DNA from: Candidatus Fusicatenibacter intestinigallinarum
Lineage (GTDB): Bacteria > Bacillota > Clostridia > Lachnospirales > Lachnospiraceae
DNA: 64,000 nt
Direction: 5' to 3'
NCBI GenBank assembly: GCA_019119555.1
Contig: DWWU01000006.1
Location: 29,294 to 93,293, forward strand
The first letter of the stretch is position 1. Every line of letters starts with the position of its first letter. The translations under genes were made by a program, and so were the position numbers. Below are positions 33,786-42,497 of the stretch, one piece after another. Below the pieces are notes generated by a model. That model had not been told where the DNA came from. It was given only the letters and a program-made list of their open reading frames with translations, and ran no database searches.

Positions 33786-36062
33786 TTGGATAAAGCAGAA
33801 TATCGGAGCAAGCTGGACCAGCTTACCAGCCTTGCCGATAAAGAGGACTACAAAGGCGCCCTGGCGATTGTGGAATCTGTGGACTGGCGTCGTGTCAAAA
33901 GTATACGAACCCTGTCGATGGTGGCGGATGTTTATGAGGCCAACAAGATGTATCCGGAAGCGAATGATATTCTTCTGCTGGCGTATGATCGTGCTTCCAT
34001 TGGAAAGGGGATTCTGTACCGTCTGGTGGAAGTGTCTGTGAAGATGCAGGATTTTGAGAGCGCAGAGGAATATTATGAAGAGTTTGTATCTGTGGCACCT
34101 CATGACACTTCCAGATATTTGCTCCGCTATAAGATTCTGAGAGGAAAGAAAGCGCCGCTGGATGACCAGATCGAGATGCTGGAAGCCTACAAGGATGCGG
34201 AGTTTACAGAACGATGGAGCTATGAACTGGCGCTTTTGTACAGCAAAAACGGGCAGACGCAGAAATGTATCGATACCTGCGACGAACTGGAACTCTGGTT
34301 CAGTGAAGGAAAGTATGTGACAAAGGCGCTGGAACTGAAGATGAAATACGCCCCGCTGACACCGTCGCAGCAGATGAAGTATGAGAACGCCGGCGAGGAT
34401 CTCAGCGAGAAGCAGGTGGACAGTCTGCTGAACCGTATGGATCAGGCGGGAGCTGCGGTGACTCAGGGTACGGGAGCCCGTGAGGCGGCGGCTGCCCGGG
34501 AAACCCAGGCGGAGGATTCCTCCTACAGAACACCTGCATTTCTTGGAAATACCGTTGATCTTCACAATGAACTGATTCGCAGTATCCGAAACGTATTTCC
34601 TGACGTCAAAAAGAAAGAACAGGAGCAGGCTGCTGAGACGGAGCAGAATGAAAAATCAGAGGAAGATTACGCAGTCAGGGATCTGGAACCGGAACGCATG
34701 GATGTGGAGGTGACTCCGGAGCCGGATGCGGGAAAAACGATTCTGACGAGACCTGAGAATGTAAAGAAGAAAACAGAAGAGCCGGAAAAGAAGAAAGAGG
34801 CAGAACCGGAGCAGGAACCTGCGCCGGAATCCGCACCGGGTCATGAGACTGAGGATCTGGATCTGGAAGCGCTGTTCAAGGAAACCGCCGATAGTCTGTC
34901 CGGTGAAATTGTCCATGAGGCCGGAGAAAAATCTCCGGAGAAGACAGAAGAAGATTCGGATGAAACACAGGAGGAAACGGAAGCTGCCGGGAGCGAGCCT
35001 GTTCCGGCTGAGGAGCAGGAAGCGCCGTTCCATCGCCTGGAGGATCTGGACAAGACGACAGAGATTCCGGAACCGGTGAAGGTGGAACCGGAAGATCTTG
35101 ACCTGGAGATCCCTTCCGAGCCGTCCCAGGAGGCCGCGAAAGACGCGACGAAGGTCATGACTGTGGAGAATGCTCCGGACCGCACGATCGAGATGCCGTC
35201 CGCCGTCAGAAAAGAAGAGACGACGCCGATGTCTATCGAGGAAGTGCTGAGAGAGGAGACGCCGGAGGAGCGCAGGCTGCGCATCCTGAACGATACACAG
35301 CCGGATAAACTGAATGATGAACAGAAAGCGCTGTTTACATACTTTGCAAAGGTTCCGGGAATGGATCAGCAGATTCTCGATGCGATGCACGGAGTCTACA
35401 GCCATGCGGGGGACCGGACGTCCCGTCACGGAAATATCGCGATTATGGGCGGCTATGGGACTGGAAAAACCCGTCTGTCGGAGGGACTGGTACGGGCAAT
35501 CTGTGTGGACCTGAAGATTCCGGCGACCAAGATGGCCCGGCTGGATGCGTCAGATCTGAACAAAAAGGATCCGGCTCATGTGGTTGGAAAACTGGCCGGC
35601 GGATTCCTTCTGATTGAACGTGCGGGTCTGATGTATCCGGAAACGGTGGAAAAGCTTTCCAAAGCGCTGGATTTCAGAACCGACAGTCTGGTGCTGATCA
35701 TCGAGGATGAGAAGACCAGTATGAGAGGTTTGTTCCATAATTATCCGGATTTTGCAAAGAAATTCGATACCGTCATATCCATTCCGGTATTTACCAATGA
35801 TGAGCTGGTGACTTTCGCGAGAACCTATGCCCGTGAAAACGGATACAAAATGGACGAGATGGGAGTGCTTGCACTGTATACACAGATTGGCAACAATCAG
35901 AAAGAGGGAGAGCCGATGACGATTACAAATGTCAAAGATATGGTGGACAAAGCCATCGCCCATGCCGAGAGAGGAACCAGAAAGCTGGGGCGGAAAGTGT
36001 CCCGCAAGCACAGAGATTCCGAAGACCGCGTGATCCTTTACGAGAAGGATTTTGATTTTTGA
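33786..36062 (+). CDS. AAA+ ATPase with TPR-like N-terminus and acidic linker
   Basis: A 758-residue protein in three parts. Residues 1-190 are helical, TPR-like (repeated YEEFVSVAPHDTSRYLL-type segments). Residues 230-490 are a very acidic, Glu/Pro-rich and probably disordered linker. Residues 500-758 are an AAA+ module with Walker A GGYGTGKTRLSEG, Walker B-like SLVLIIEDEK and a distal DPAHVVGKLAGGFLLIERAG loop resembling CbbX-type ATPases. I choose a TTG start at 33786 because GAGGTG lies six bases upstream; reading further upstream enters repeat sequence. It is 20 bp before rsmA, so co-transcribed. Role unknown. Confidence 0.78.
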   Translation: MDKAEYRSKLDQLTSLADKEDYKGALAIVESVDWRRVKSIRTLSMVADVYEANKMYPEANDILLLAYDRASIGKGILYRLVEVSVKMQDFESAEEYYEEFVSVAPHDTSRYLLRYKILRGKKAPLDDQIEMLEAYKDAEFTERWSYELALLYSKNGQTQKCIDTCDELELWFSEGKYVTKALELKMKYAPLTPSQQMKYENAGEDLSEKQVDSLLNRMDQAGAAVTQGTGAREAAAARETQAEDSSYRTPAFLGNTVDLHNELIRSIRNVFPDVKKKEQEQAAETEQNEKSEEDYAVRDLEPERMDVEVTPEPDAGKTILTRPENVKKKTEEPEKKKEAEPEQEPAPESAPGHETEDLDLEALFKETADSLSGEIVHEAGEKSPEKTEEDSDETQEETEAAGSEPVPAEEQEAPFHRLEDLDKTTEIPEPVKVEPEDLDLEIPSEPSQEAAKDATKVMTVENAPDRTIEMPSAVRKEETTPMSIEEVLREETPEERRLRILNDTQPDKLNDEQKALFTYFAKVPGMDQQILDAMHGVYSHAGDRTSRHGNIAIMGGYGTGKTRLSEGLVRAICVDLKIPATKMARLDASDLNKKDPAHVVGKLAGGFLLIERAGLMYPETVEKLSKALDFRTDSLVLIIEDEKTSMRGLFHNYPDFAKKFDTVISIPVFTNDELVTFARTYARENGYKMDEMGVLALYTQIGNNQKEGEPMTITNVKDMVDKAIAHAERGTRKLGRKVSRKHRDSEDRVILYEKDFDF

Positions 36063-36082
36063 TAAGCAGGAAAGAGAATCTT

Positions 36083-36952
36083 ATGGAAAAAAGAAAGCCA
36101 TGGCTCGGTGAGCCGAAAAATACGATAGCCGTACTGCAGAAGTACGGCTTTGTATTTCAGAAAAAATACGGACAGAATTTTCTGATCGATCCCCACGTTC
36201 TGGACAAAATCGTTGCGGCGGCCCAGATTGGACCGGATGATTTTGTGGTGGAGATCGGTCCCGGTATCGGGACGCTGACACAGTACCTGGCCTATGCGGC
36301 CCGGGAGGTCTGCGCAGTGGAGATTGACAAAAACCTGATTCCGATTCTGGAGGATACGCTGTCCGGCTATGACAATGTCACGGTGCTGAACGAGGATATC
36401 CTGAAGGTGGATCTGAATCGTCTGGCCGGTGAAAGGAATCAGGGACGTCCGGTTAAGGTTGTCGCCAATCTTCCTTACTATATTACCACGCCGATTATCA
36501 TGGGATTGTTTGAAAACCATGTGCCGCTGGAATCTGTAACCGTAATGGTACAGAAGGAGGTGGCGGACCGGATGCAGACGGGACCGGGAAGCAAGGATTA
36601 CGGTGCTCTGTCCCTGGCGGTTCAGTATTATGCGGATCCGTATATCGTCGCGAATGTGCCTCCCAACTGCTTTATGCCGCGCCCGAAGGTGGGAAGTGCA
36701 GTGATACGCCTGACGAGACATACGTCTTTTCCGGTGAAGGTGAAGGATGAGAAACTGATGTTTGCGCTGATCCGTGCGTCCTTCAATCAGAGAAGGAAGA
36801 CACTGGCAAACGGTCTGAAAAACAGTGCTGCGCTGACATTTACAAAAGAAGAAGTGGAACGTGCAATTACTGCCTGCGGACTTCCGCTGACTGTCCGTGG
36901 AGAAACTCTTACATTGGAAGACTTTGCGAGACTGGCAGATGAACTGGCATAG
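36083..36952 (+). CDS. rsmA: 16S rRNA (adenine1518/1519-N6)-dimethyltransferase RsmA/KsgA
   Basis: A 289-residue KsgA methyltransferase that dimethylates two adenosines near the 3' end of 16S rRNA during 30S maturation. Motifs: KKYGQNFLIDPHVLDKIV, the SAM-binding VVEIGPGIGTLTQYL (residue about 53), the catalytic VVANLPYYITTPI, and RASFNQRRKTLANGL near the C-terminus. The start at 36083 follows AGGAAAGAG; it is downstream of the AAA ATPase with a 20-bp gap. Confidence 0.96.
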   Translation: MEKRKPWLGEPKNTIAVLQKYGFVFQKKYGQNFLIDPHVLDKIVAAAQIGPDDFVVEIGPGIGTLTQYLAYAAREVCAVEIDKNLIPILEDTLSGYDNVTVLNEDILKVDLNRLAGERNQGRPVKVVANLPYYITTPIIMGLFENHVPLESVTVMVQKEVADRMQTGPGSKDYGALSLAVQYYADPYIVANVPPNCFMPRPKVGSAVIRLTRHTSFPVKVKDEKLMFALIRASFNQRRKTLANGLKNSAALTFTKEEVERAITACGLPLTVRGETLTLEDFARLADELA

Positions 36953-37002
36953 TCCGCTTTAAATGCATACTGTTTTGCAGCAGCCCCTGTTTGCAGAACA
37001 AC

Positions 37003-37055
37003 AGAAACAGCAAAAAAACCAGCAGCAACTCTGGTCTTTTTGCTGTTTCTATTTA
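37003..37055 (+). terminator. Terminator of the AAA ATPase-rsmA operon
   Basis: AGAAACAGCAAAAA / TTTTTGCTGTTTCT enclosing an inner ACCAG/CTGGT stem. The rest of the 315-bp gap to the ROK gene is AT-rich and ends with a family A repeat; nothing else is seen. Confidence 0.82.
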
Positions 37056-37222
37056 ATTAAAGGAAGGAGAGCCGATTGTTCATCGGCAATATGAAAAAGA
37101 AAATTGTTATAAAATAATGTTGGCTTGAATTATTTTATGCTTATAGTATAGTCAGAAAATGTGTTGAAAACGTGATTCCAATGTAAAAAAATAATGAACA
37201 AAATTGGAAATAATTGTGAATG

Positions 37223-37250
37223 GTAGCCGTTCAGCTGACTGAACGGTTAC
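37223..37250. repeat. Family A palindromic repeat
   Basis: GTAGCCGTTCAGC-TG-ACTGAACGGTTAC, just downstream of the ROK gene's stop codon. Confidence 0.78.
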
Positions 37251-37268
37251 TATCCCACAGCAGCGGAA

Positions 37269-38414
37269 TCAGTAATGAAGATGAAGGTCACGGATTCCCA
37301 GAAAGTTTGTTGTACACAGGCAGACGCCGCCGAGGAGCGCGGAGACATCCTGAAGCTGCGACGGAACCACATGGAGGTACCAGCGCAGACGGTTCTGCAC
37401 AGACGCGGTGATCTGGTCCAGGAGACCGGGAATGTCATTGGTGAACGAACTGTTGACAACGATGATATCCGGGTTGAACGTATGCAGAACAGTGTTCAGG
37501 CTGATCGCCGTATAGTGCACAAAATCATGCAGCGCCCTCTGTGCGGCGGGATCCTCCTGGCTGTATGCGTAGAGAAATTCATCGAGGGACGCCGACGTAC
37601 GGCCATGCCCTTTGGCGTATTCCTTCAGAATCGCAGACTCGGAAATATACTGTTCCAGACAGCCCTGGTTGCCGCAGGGGCAGGGGCGCCCGTCAGGAAA
37701 CAGGATTGTATGGCCGAATTCTCCCGCGTAGCCGTTCTGGCCTTTGTAAAGTTGTCCGTTTACAAGGATTCCCATACCTACGCCTTCGTGAATATTGAGA
37801 AAAATCATATTTCTGTGTCCCTGTCCGATGGATGATTCACCGATCACGGAAAGATTTGCTTCGTTCTCCACAATGACCGGAACGTGAAAGGTCTCCTCCA
37901 GAAGGTTGCGCAGATTGGAATATTTCAGATCATAGTATGGTGTAAAGAGCACCGTGTTGTCACAGACCACACCGTAAATGCCGATGCTGATCCCCAGAAT
38001 TCCGTAAGGAGTTTCCGGCAGAGAATGTATTGTTTCCTGCAGGAGAGAGATCAGATGATCCTCCGGAGACTGATCTGTCCGGGAAGGGTACTCATGTACC
38101 TCACAGCTGCAGCCGAGGGGGTCGCTGGTCATGATGGAGATCCTCCTGACGCCGAAATCCACGGAAATCACATGGCCGCAGTTATGGTTGAATGTGAGCA
38201 GAATCGGCTTCCGTCCCATTGGCGCGTCTCCGCTGCCGAGTTCCAGAACGAGTTCCCGGTCGATCAGCTCCTGGACAATGTTTGAAATCGTGGCTTTCGT
38301 AAGGTGAAGCTTTTTTGACAGATCCGCCCGGGACAGGGGCGCATGGTTGACGATTGCCTCCAGTACGAGGGAACGGTTCATGTCACGGATATATTCCTGA
38401 TTGCCTGTTGGCAT
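37269..38414 (-). CDS. ROK-family transcriptional regulator (NagC/XylR type)
   Basis: A 381-residue repressor of the ROK family. The N-terminal winged helix has LSRADLSKKLHLTKATISNIV (residues about 28-48). The sugar-binding ROK domain follows, with a zinc-binding CPCGNQGCLEQYIS near residue 247 and GEFGHTILFPDG just before it. It probably senses a sugar or phosphosugar and represses a carbohydrate gene, but no such operon is adjacent. The start at 38414 follows AAAGGAGG. Confidence 0.88.
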   Translation of the reverse strand: MPTGNQEYIRDMNRSLVLEAIVNHAPLSRADLSKKLHLTKATISNIVQELIDRELVLELGSGDAPMGRKPILLTFNHNCGHVISVDFGVRRISIMTSDPLGCSCEVHEYPSRTDQSPEDHLISLLQETIHSLPETPYGILGISIGIYGVVCDNTVLFTPYYDLKYSNLRNLLEETFHVPVIVENEANLSVIGESSIGQGHRNMIFLNIHEGVGMGILVNGQLYKGQNGYAGEFGHTILFPDGRPCPCGNQGCLEQYISESAILKEYAKGHGRTSASLDEFLYAYSQEDPAAQRALHDFVHYTAISLNTVLHTFNPDIIVVNSSFTNDIPGLLDQITASVQNRLRWYLHVVPSQLQDVSALLGGVCLCTTNFLGIRDLHLHY

Positions 38415-38453
38415 ACGGTGACCTCCTTTGGAAAAATATGCTGCAGTCTGAAA

Positions 38454-38480
38454 GCGACAGCTCACCCGTCTGAACTGTCG
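38454..38480. repeat. Family A repeat, degenerate
   Basis: GCGACAGCTCA / TCTGAACTGTCG keeps the outer arms but not the centre. It lies upstream of the ROK gene. Confidence 0.45.
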
Positions 38481-38802
38481 GGTCATGTTTTATTTTATCA
38501 TAGAAAACACGGATTGAGAACCGGAAAATGCGCTTCGCCGGCGGTTCCGGGGGATCGCAGCTGCTTTCTGCGGACCGGAAGAAGAAGACAGGACGTATTG
38601 TTTAAAGTTTTCTTCCGGTTGTGCGGAATACATAAAAATATATTCTGATTGAAGAGTTATTCGTCATATTTAACAAAACATTTATGATGTATTCACAATT
38701 TATTCATAAGTATAGGATAAGATATAACCGATGTGTTGATATGATCTATCGCTTGCACACAAGAACAATATCATTACACATAATATTTTTTTCATAATAA
38801 CA

Positions 38803-38865
38803 GGCCAGACATCCGGGAGTGTATCTGAAGGAAAGGGTTTCAGATATATTCCTGGGTGTCTGGCC
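38803..38865. other. Long imperfect hairpin in a 620-bp gene-free stretch
   Basis: GGCCAGACA pairs with TGTCTGGCC, and internally ATCTGAA with TTCAGAT, over 63 nt. Around it (38480-38800) the DNA is AT-rich with no open frame. Possibly part of an unannotated small RNA. Confidence 0.5.
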
Positions 38866-38890
38866 ACTCCTCATTATTGTATACATTTAC

Positions 38891-38947
38891 GGCAGTCGGG
38901 CTGCCTGGCAGTTGTTCAGGCAGCCCGACTGCCCGCTGAATTTTTTT
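38891..38947 (+). terminator. Very strong hairpin with trailing T-run
   Basis: GGCAGTCGGGCTGCCTG (38891-38907) / CAGGCAGCCCGACTGCC (38917-38933), 17 perfect base pairs, then seven T residues eight bases later. It would end any transcript covering the hairpin at 38803 and insulates the perR-like promoter. Confidence 0.6.
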
Positions 38948-38957
38948 CAAAAAAATA

Positions 38958-38986
38958 TTGACATTTTGGAAAGTTCCTTTTAAGAT
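38958..38986 (+). promoter_or_regulatory. Promoter of the PerR-like gene
   Basis: TTGACA (38958-38963), a 17-bp spacer and TAAGAT (38981-38986). Confidence 0.75.
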
Positions 38987-38992
38987 ATAAAT

Positions 38993-39009
38993 ATAGTAAT
39001 CGTTACTAT
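38993..39009. promoter_or_regulatory. Fur/PerR-type operator, autoregulatory
   Basis: The palindrome ATAGTAA-TCG-TTACTAT lies right after the -10 box, where a bound repressor would block transcription. Its core AGTAA-n3-TTACT is shared with the rubrerythrin operator at 39610. Confidence 0.75.
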
Positions 39010-39036
39010 TATCAAAACGGAAAGGGGAACTGACCT

Positions 39037-39426
39037 ATGTCGAATCTCAAATACAGCAGACAACGGGAATCCATCAAGAATCAGTTGATGCAGAGGAACG
39101 ACCATCCCACTGCCGATATGATCTACACGGACATACGGAAGGAATACCCGAATATCAGCCTGGGGACAGTTTACAGAAATCTGGCGCTGCTCTCGGATCT
39201 GGGGGAGATCAAACGTCTGGCGACAGGCGATGGTCCGGACCGCTTTGATGCGGATACGTCTCCGCATAATCATTTTATCTGCCGGAAATGTCACGCGGTG
39301 CTCGACATGGATATGGATGACATCAGTGAGATTAAGGAACAGGCAGAGAGAAATTTCGAGGGGCTTATTGAGAGCTATTCGGTAAATTTCTATGGCGTCT
39401 GCGGAAAATGCAGACAGAAATTCTGA
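39037..39426 (+). CDS. perR: Fur-family regulator, PerR-like
   Basis: A 129-residue metalloregulator. The N-terminal winged helix includes TADMIYTDIRKEYPNISLGTVYRNL. The C-terminal dimerisation domain has DTSPHNHFICRKC and VCGKC, two CxxC pairs for structural zinc. The residue after VL in AVLDMD is Asp, as in PerR, where Fur proteins usually have Glu, which supports peroxide sensing. Position upstream of two rubrerythrins and shared operators agree. It probably represses itself and the rubrerythrin gene until peroxide oxidises its iron site. Confidence 0.85.
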   Translation: MSNLKYSRQRESIKNQLMQRNDHPTADMIYTDIRKEYPNISLGTVYRNLALLSDLGEIKRLATGDGPDRFDADTSPHNHFICRKCHAVLDMDMDDISEIKEQAERNFEGLIESYSVNFYGVCGKCRQKF

Positions 39427-39582
39427 GCCGGGACGGCACTCTCAGAACACCGGCAACAGTGCGCTGTGCAGGGGATTCCCGGCCTGTGCGGCCGGGAAAG
39501 ACGTGTTGACCTACTGCCGGTGTCCGGCAGTCAAAACTGCATTGCGATGGCATAAGACCGGAAGAGAAAAGAAAAATTAAGC

Positions 39583-39611
39583 TTGACAAAGCGGTAAGTA
39601 TGTGGTAACTT
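39583..39611 (+). promoter_or_regulatory. Rubrerythrin promoter
   Basis: TTGACA (39583-39588), a 17-bp spacer and TAACTT (39606-39611), overlapping the start of the operator. Confidence 0.7.
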
Positions 39612-39638
39612 AAAATTAGTAATAGTTACTAATTTTAA
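39610..39638. promoter_or_regulatory. Fur/PerR-type operator of rubrerythrin
   Basis: A perfect palindrome with 13-bp arms, TTAAAATTAGTAA / TTACTAATTTTAA, and a 3-bp centre. It covers the -10 region and start point, and its core matches the operator of the PerR-like gene. Confidence 0.8.
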
Positions 39639-39665
39639 AATATAAAAGAAAAGGAGATTAAAACT

Positions 39666-40208
39666 ATGAAAAAATTTGTTTGCAGCGTATGTGGATATGT
39701 TTACGAGGGAGAAGCAGCACCGGCGGAATGTCCGGTATGTCATGCACCGGCTGAGAAGTTCATCGAGCAGAGCGGCGAGATGACCTGGGCAGCAGAGCAT
39801 GTGGTTGGTGTTGCAGCAGACGTATCTGAGGATATCAAGGCAGATCTGAGATCTAACTTCGAGGGCGAGTGCTCTGAGGTTGGTATGTATCTGGCAATGT
39901 CCCGCGTAGCATTCCGCGAAGGTTATCCGGAAGTTGGTCTGTACTACGAGAAGGCAGCTTACGAAGAGGCAGAGCATGCAGCGAAATTTGCTGAACTGCT
40001 GGGCGAAGTTGTTACCGACAGCACCAAGAAGAATCTGGAAATGCGTGTAGAGGCTGAGAACGGAGCTACCGCTGGTAAAGTGGATCTGGCGAAACGTGCA
40101 AAAGAAGCGAACCTGGATGCGATCCATGACACAGTACATGAGATGGCAAGAGACGAGGCTCGTCACGGAAAAGCGTTCAAGGGCTTACTGGAGAGATATT
40201 TCGGCTAA
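39666..40208 (+). CDS. Reverse rubrerythrin (N-terminal rubredoxin domain)
   Basis: A 180-residue reverse rubrerythrin, an NADH-linked peroxide and oxygen reductase of anaerobes. The rubredoxin-like iron site is N-terminal ([10 protein letters not shown] ... CPVCHAP, residues 6-28). The di-iron four-helix domain follows ([31 protein letters not shown] supplying Glu/His ligands). This domain order is reversed relative to the gene at 40504. Codon use looks highly biased, as for strongly expressed genes. It is preceded by its own promoter and PerR-type operator. Confidence 0.93.
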   Translation: MKKFVCSVCGYVYEGEAAPAECPVCHAPAEKFIEQSGEMTWAAEHVVGVAADVSEDIKADLRSNFEGECSEVGMYLAMSRVAFREGYPEVGLYYEKAAYEEAEHAAKFAELLGEVVTDSTKKNLEMRVEAENGATAGKVDLAKRAKEANLDAIHDTVHEMARDEARHGKAFKGLLERYFG

Positions 40209-40285
40209 TCCCGAAAACGGAACTGCATTTTGCAGGGCGGCTGTCAAAATTACAGAGAGATCCCTGTGACTGATCAGGAACATTG

Positions 40286-40328
40286 AAAACGGAATGGTTT
40301 TAGAGCGCATGGAACCATTCCGTTTTTT
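40286..40328 (+). terminator. Rubrerythrin terminator
   Basis: AAAACGGAATGGTT / AACCATTCCGTTTT with a 13-nt loop and a T-run that merges with the start of the family C repeat. Confidence 0.85.
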
Positions 40329-40450
40329 CTATAACAGGAAACTGTGTTTCCTGTTATAGAAAAAACGCTCCGCGGGATGCGCACTCGCGCGAAACAGGAA
40401 CTTGTCGCTGAAGCGACCGCACTCGGCGCGGGAGTTCCGCAAGCGGAGCT
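40325..40450 (+). repeat. Family C repeat, full length
   Basis: The sequence TTTTCTATAACAGGAAACTG and its inverted arm CCTGTTATAGAAAA form the first hairpin. The GC-rich core then follows (CGCTCCGCGGGATGCGCACT, central stem GTCGCT/AGCGAC, final CGCAAGCGGAGCT). It abuts the terminator's T-run and lies just upstream of the second rubrerythrin. Confidence 0.82.
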
Positions 40451-40503
40451 GCAACTTCAAATCTGCTATGGTGACGCGGCAAATGCGTCAGGAGGAGGCA
40501 AAA

Positions 40504-41043
40504 ATGGCTAATAAGTATGCAGGAACTAAGACAGAACAGAATCTTCTCGCTGCTTTCGCAGGAGAATCCGAGGCAAGAAACAAATATACATATTACGCAT
40601 CTGCTGCGAAGAAAGCCGGATACGAGCAGCTGGCAGCTCTGTATCTTGAAACTGCAGATCAGGAAAAAGAGCATGCGAAAATGTGGTTCAAGGAAATCCA
40701 CGGAATCGGAAATGTGGAAGAAAACCTGGAAGATGCCGCGGCCGGCGAGAATTATGAGTGGACGGATATGTATGCGAGAATGGCCAGAGAGGCGAGAGAG
40801 GAAGGATTTCCTGAGCTGGCGGCCAAGTTCGAGGGTGTTGCCCGCGTAGAGGCAGCTCATGAAAAACGTTATCTGAAGCTTCTGGAATCCTATCGTGAGA
40901 ATAAAACCTTCCGGGGCGATGCGCCTCTCGGATGGAAATGCCGCAACTGCGGATTTGTCTACGAAGGAGAAGAGGCTCCGGAGGTATGCCCGGTTTGCGC
41001 CCATCCGAAAGCATATTTCGAGAGAAAAGTGGAAAATTATTAA
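40504..41043 (+). CDS. Rubrerythrin (C-terminal rubredoxin domain)
   Basis: A 179-residue classical-order rubrerythrin. The di-iron ferritin-like domain comes first ([38 protein letters not shown]), with the rubredoxin site at the C-terminus ([10 protein letters not shown] ... [11 protein letters not shown]). It reduces hydrogen peroxide, probably alongside the reverse rubrerythrin. GGAGGAGG precedes the ATG. No PerR box is seen immediately upstream; the leader is a family C repeat. Confidence 0.94.
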   Translation: MANKYAGTKTEQNLLAAFAGESEARNKYTYYASAAKKAGYEQLAALYLETADQEKEHAKMWFKEIHGIGNVEENLEDAAAGENYEWTDMYARMAREAREEGFPELAAKFEGVARVEAAHEKRYLKLLESYRENKTFRGDAPLGWKCRNCGFVYEGEEAPEVCPVCAHPKAYFERKVENY

Positions 41044-41212
41044 CCGGCTCTTCGGCGGAATGCCCGGCGACCTGTGCGGAAGGTTTTCCGGGCGGATGTC
41101 AGAACCGGTCAGAGCATTGTCCGCCGCATTTGGCGGCACACAAGTGTCAAGATGAGAAAAGTATAAAAAGGATGAGAGAGGAGAGCGGACAGAGATGTGC
41201 TGCTCTCTTTTC

Positions 41213-41240
41213 GTAACCGTACCGCGGACGGAACGGTTAA
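41213..41240. repeat. Family A-like palindrome with altered centre
   Basis: GTAACCGTACCGCGGACGGAACGGTTAA keeps the outer arms of family A but has CCGCGG at its centre. It lies between rubrerythrin and cobO. Confidence 0.5.
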
Positions 41241-41281
41241 CTCTTTTCTGCATGAGCAGAAAAATGACAGGGAGGCGGATC

Positions 41282-41815
41282 ATGGAGAGACAAACGGGAT
41301 GCGTGCATATTTACTGTGGAGACGGAAAGGGAAAGACAACCTGCGGAATGGGGCTCTGTGTCCGGGCAGCGGGCTTCGGATATCGGGTATTGATCTATCA
41401 GTTTATGAAGGACAACGGTACCAGCGAGCGGAAGGCGATGGAAAAAATTCCGGAGATCACATTTGTGCCGGGGCTGAAGCAGGAAAAATTTTCGTTTCAG
41501 ATGACCGACCAGGAAAAGCAGGAGAGAAAACAGTTTTATGAGGAGAAGTTCCGGGAGGTGACCCAGAAGGCGGAACGGGAAGGCTATGACGTTCTGTTCC
41601 TGGATGAAATCATTTACACGATCCGTGCAGGACTGTTTGATGAAGACCTGCTTCTTTGCTGGCTGAAAGAAAAACCGGAACATCTGGAAGTGATTCTTAC
41701 GGGTCAGAATCCGGGAGAGAAACTGATTGCATGCGCCGATTATGTATCGGAACTGAAAAAAATCAGGCACCCGTTCGACAGGGGGCTTGCTGCGCGGGAC
41801 GGGATTGAGAGGTAA
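41282..41815 (+). CDS. cobO: Cob(I)yrinic acid a,c-diamide adenosyltransferase
   Basis: A 177-residue CobO/BtuR-type adenosyltransferase that attaches the 5'-deoxyadenosyl group to cobalamin or its precursors. The P-loop GDGKGKTTCGMGLCVRAAG is near residue 12, VLFLDEIIY is the Walker B-like strand, and ILTGQNPGEKLI is the C-terminal signature. The start at 41282 follows GGGAGG; the open frame upstream runs through a repeat. It is 4 bp from the response regulator gene, so probably co-transcribed, though no functional link is obvious. Confidence 0.88.
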   Translation: MERQTGCVHIYCGDGKGKTTCGMGLCVRAAGFGYRVLIYQFMKDNGTSERKAMEKIPEITFVPGLKQEKFSFQMTDQEKQERKQFYEEKFREVTQKAEREGYDVLFLDEIIYTIRAGLFDEDLLLCWLKEKPEHLEVILTGQNPGEKLIACADYVSELKKIRHPFDRGLAARDGIER

Positions 41816-41819
41816 CCGG

Positions 41820-42497
41820 GTGAGAATTCTGCTGATTGAGGATGAGAAGAGAATGGCCCAGGCCCTCTGTGAGGTCCTGCGGCTGGAAAAATATGAGGTG
41901 GATCATTGCGCCGACGGAATGGATGGTATGTGCGCGGTGGAGAGCGGCATGTATGATCTGGTGATTCTGGATGTTATGCTGCCGCGGAAAAACGGATTTG
42001 AGATTGCCAGAGAGGCGAGGGAAAAGGGAATCATGACGCCGATTCTCATGCTGACGGCAAAAAGCGATCTGGAAGACAAGGTAACCGGACTTGACTGCGG
42101 CGCCGACGACTATCTGACAAAGCCATTTATGACCCAGGAACTCCTCGCGCGGCTTCGGGCGTTTGCCCGAAGAAATATCCATACGCCGGACGGGACGCTC
42201 AGTTTCTGGGATATTACGCTGAACAGAAATACTTCCATGCTGATCTGCGGGGAGAACAGTGTGCGCATCAGCGAAAAAGAATTCCGCATACTGGAGTATC
42301 TGATTGCGAATCAGGGACGGATTCTGTCCAGGGAGCAGCTTGCAGTTAAGGTGTGGGGATACGACAGCGATGCGGAGTACAATAATGTGGAAGTCTACAT
42401 GTCTTTTGTGCGCCGGAAACTGAATTTCGTCAAAGCGCAAACGGAAATCAAGGCGGTGCGGGGCATGGGATATGAGCTGAGGTGTTTTCATGCTTAA
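41820..42497 (+). CDS. OmpR-family response regulator
   Basis: A 225-residue response regulator: receiver domain (residues 1-118) with acidic pocket IEDEKRM, phospho-acceptor Asp in LVILDVMLPRKNGFE and Lys in YLTKPF, then a winged-helix DNA-binding domain (about 128-222, YMSFVRRKLNFV and VRGMGYEL). It starts with GTG, preceded by GAGAGGTAA. It overlaps the kinase gene by 8 bp. The signal is unknown. Confidence 0.93.
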   Translation: MRILLIEDEKRMAQALCEVLRLEKYEVDHCADGMDGMCAVESGMYDLVILDVMLPRKNGFEIAREAREKGIMTPILMLTAKSDLEDKVTGLDCGADDYLTKPFMTQELLARLRAFARRNIHTPDGTLSFWDITLNRNTSMLICGENSVRISEKEFRILEYLIANQGRILSREQLAVKVWGYDSDAEYNNVEVYMSFVRRKLNFVKAQTEIKAVRGMGYELRCFHA

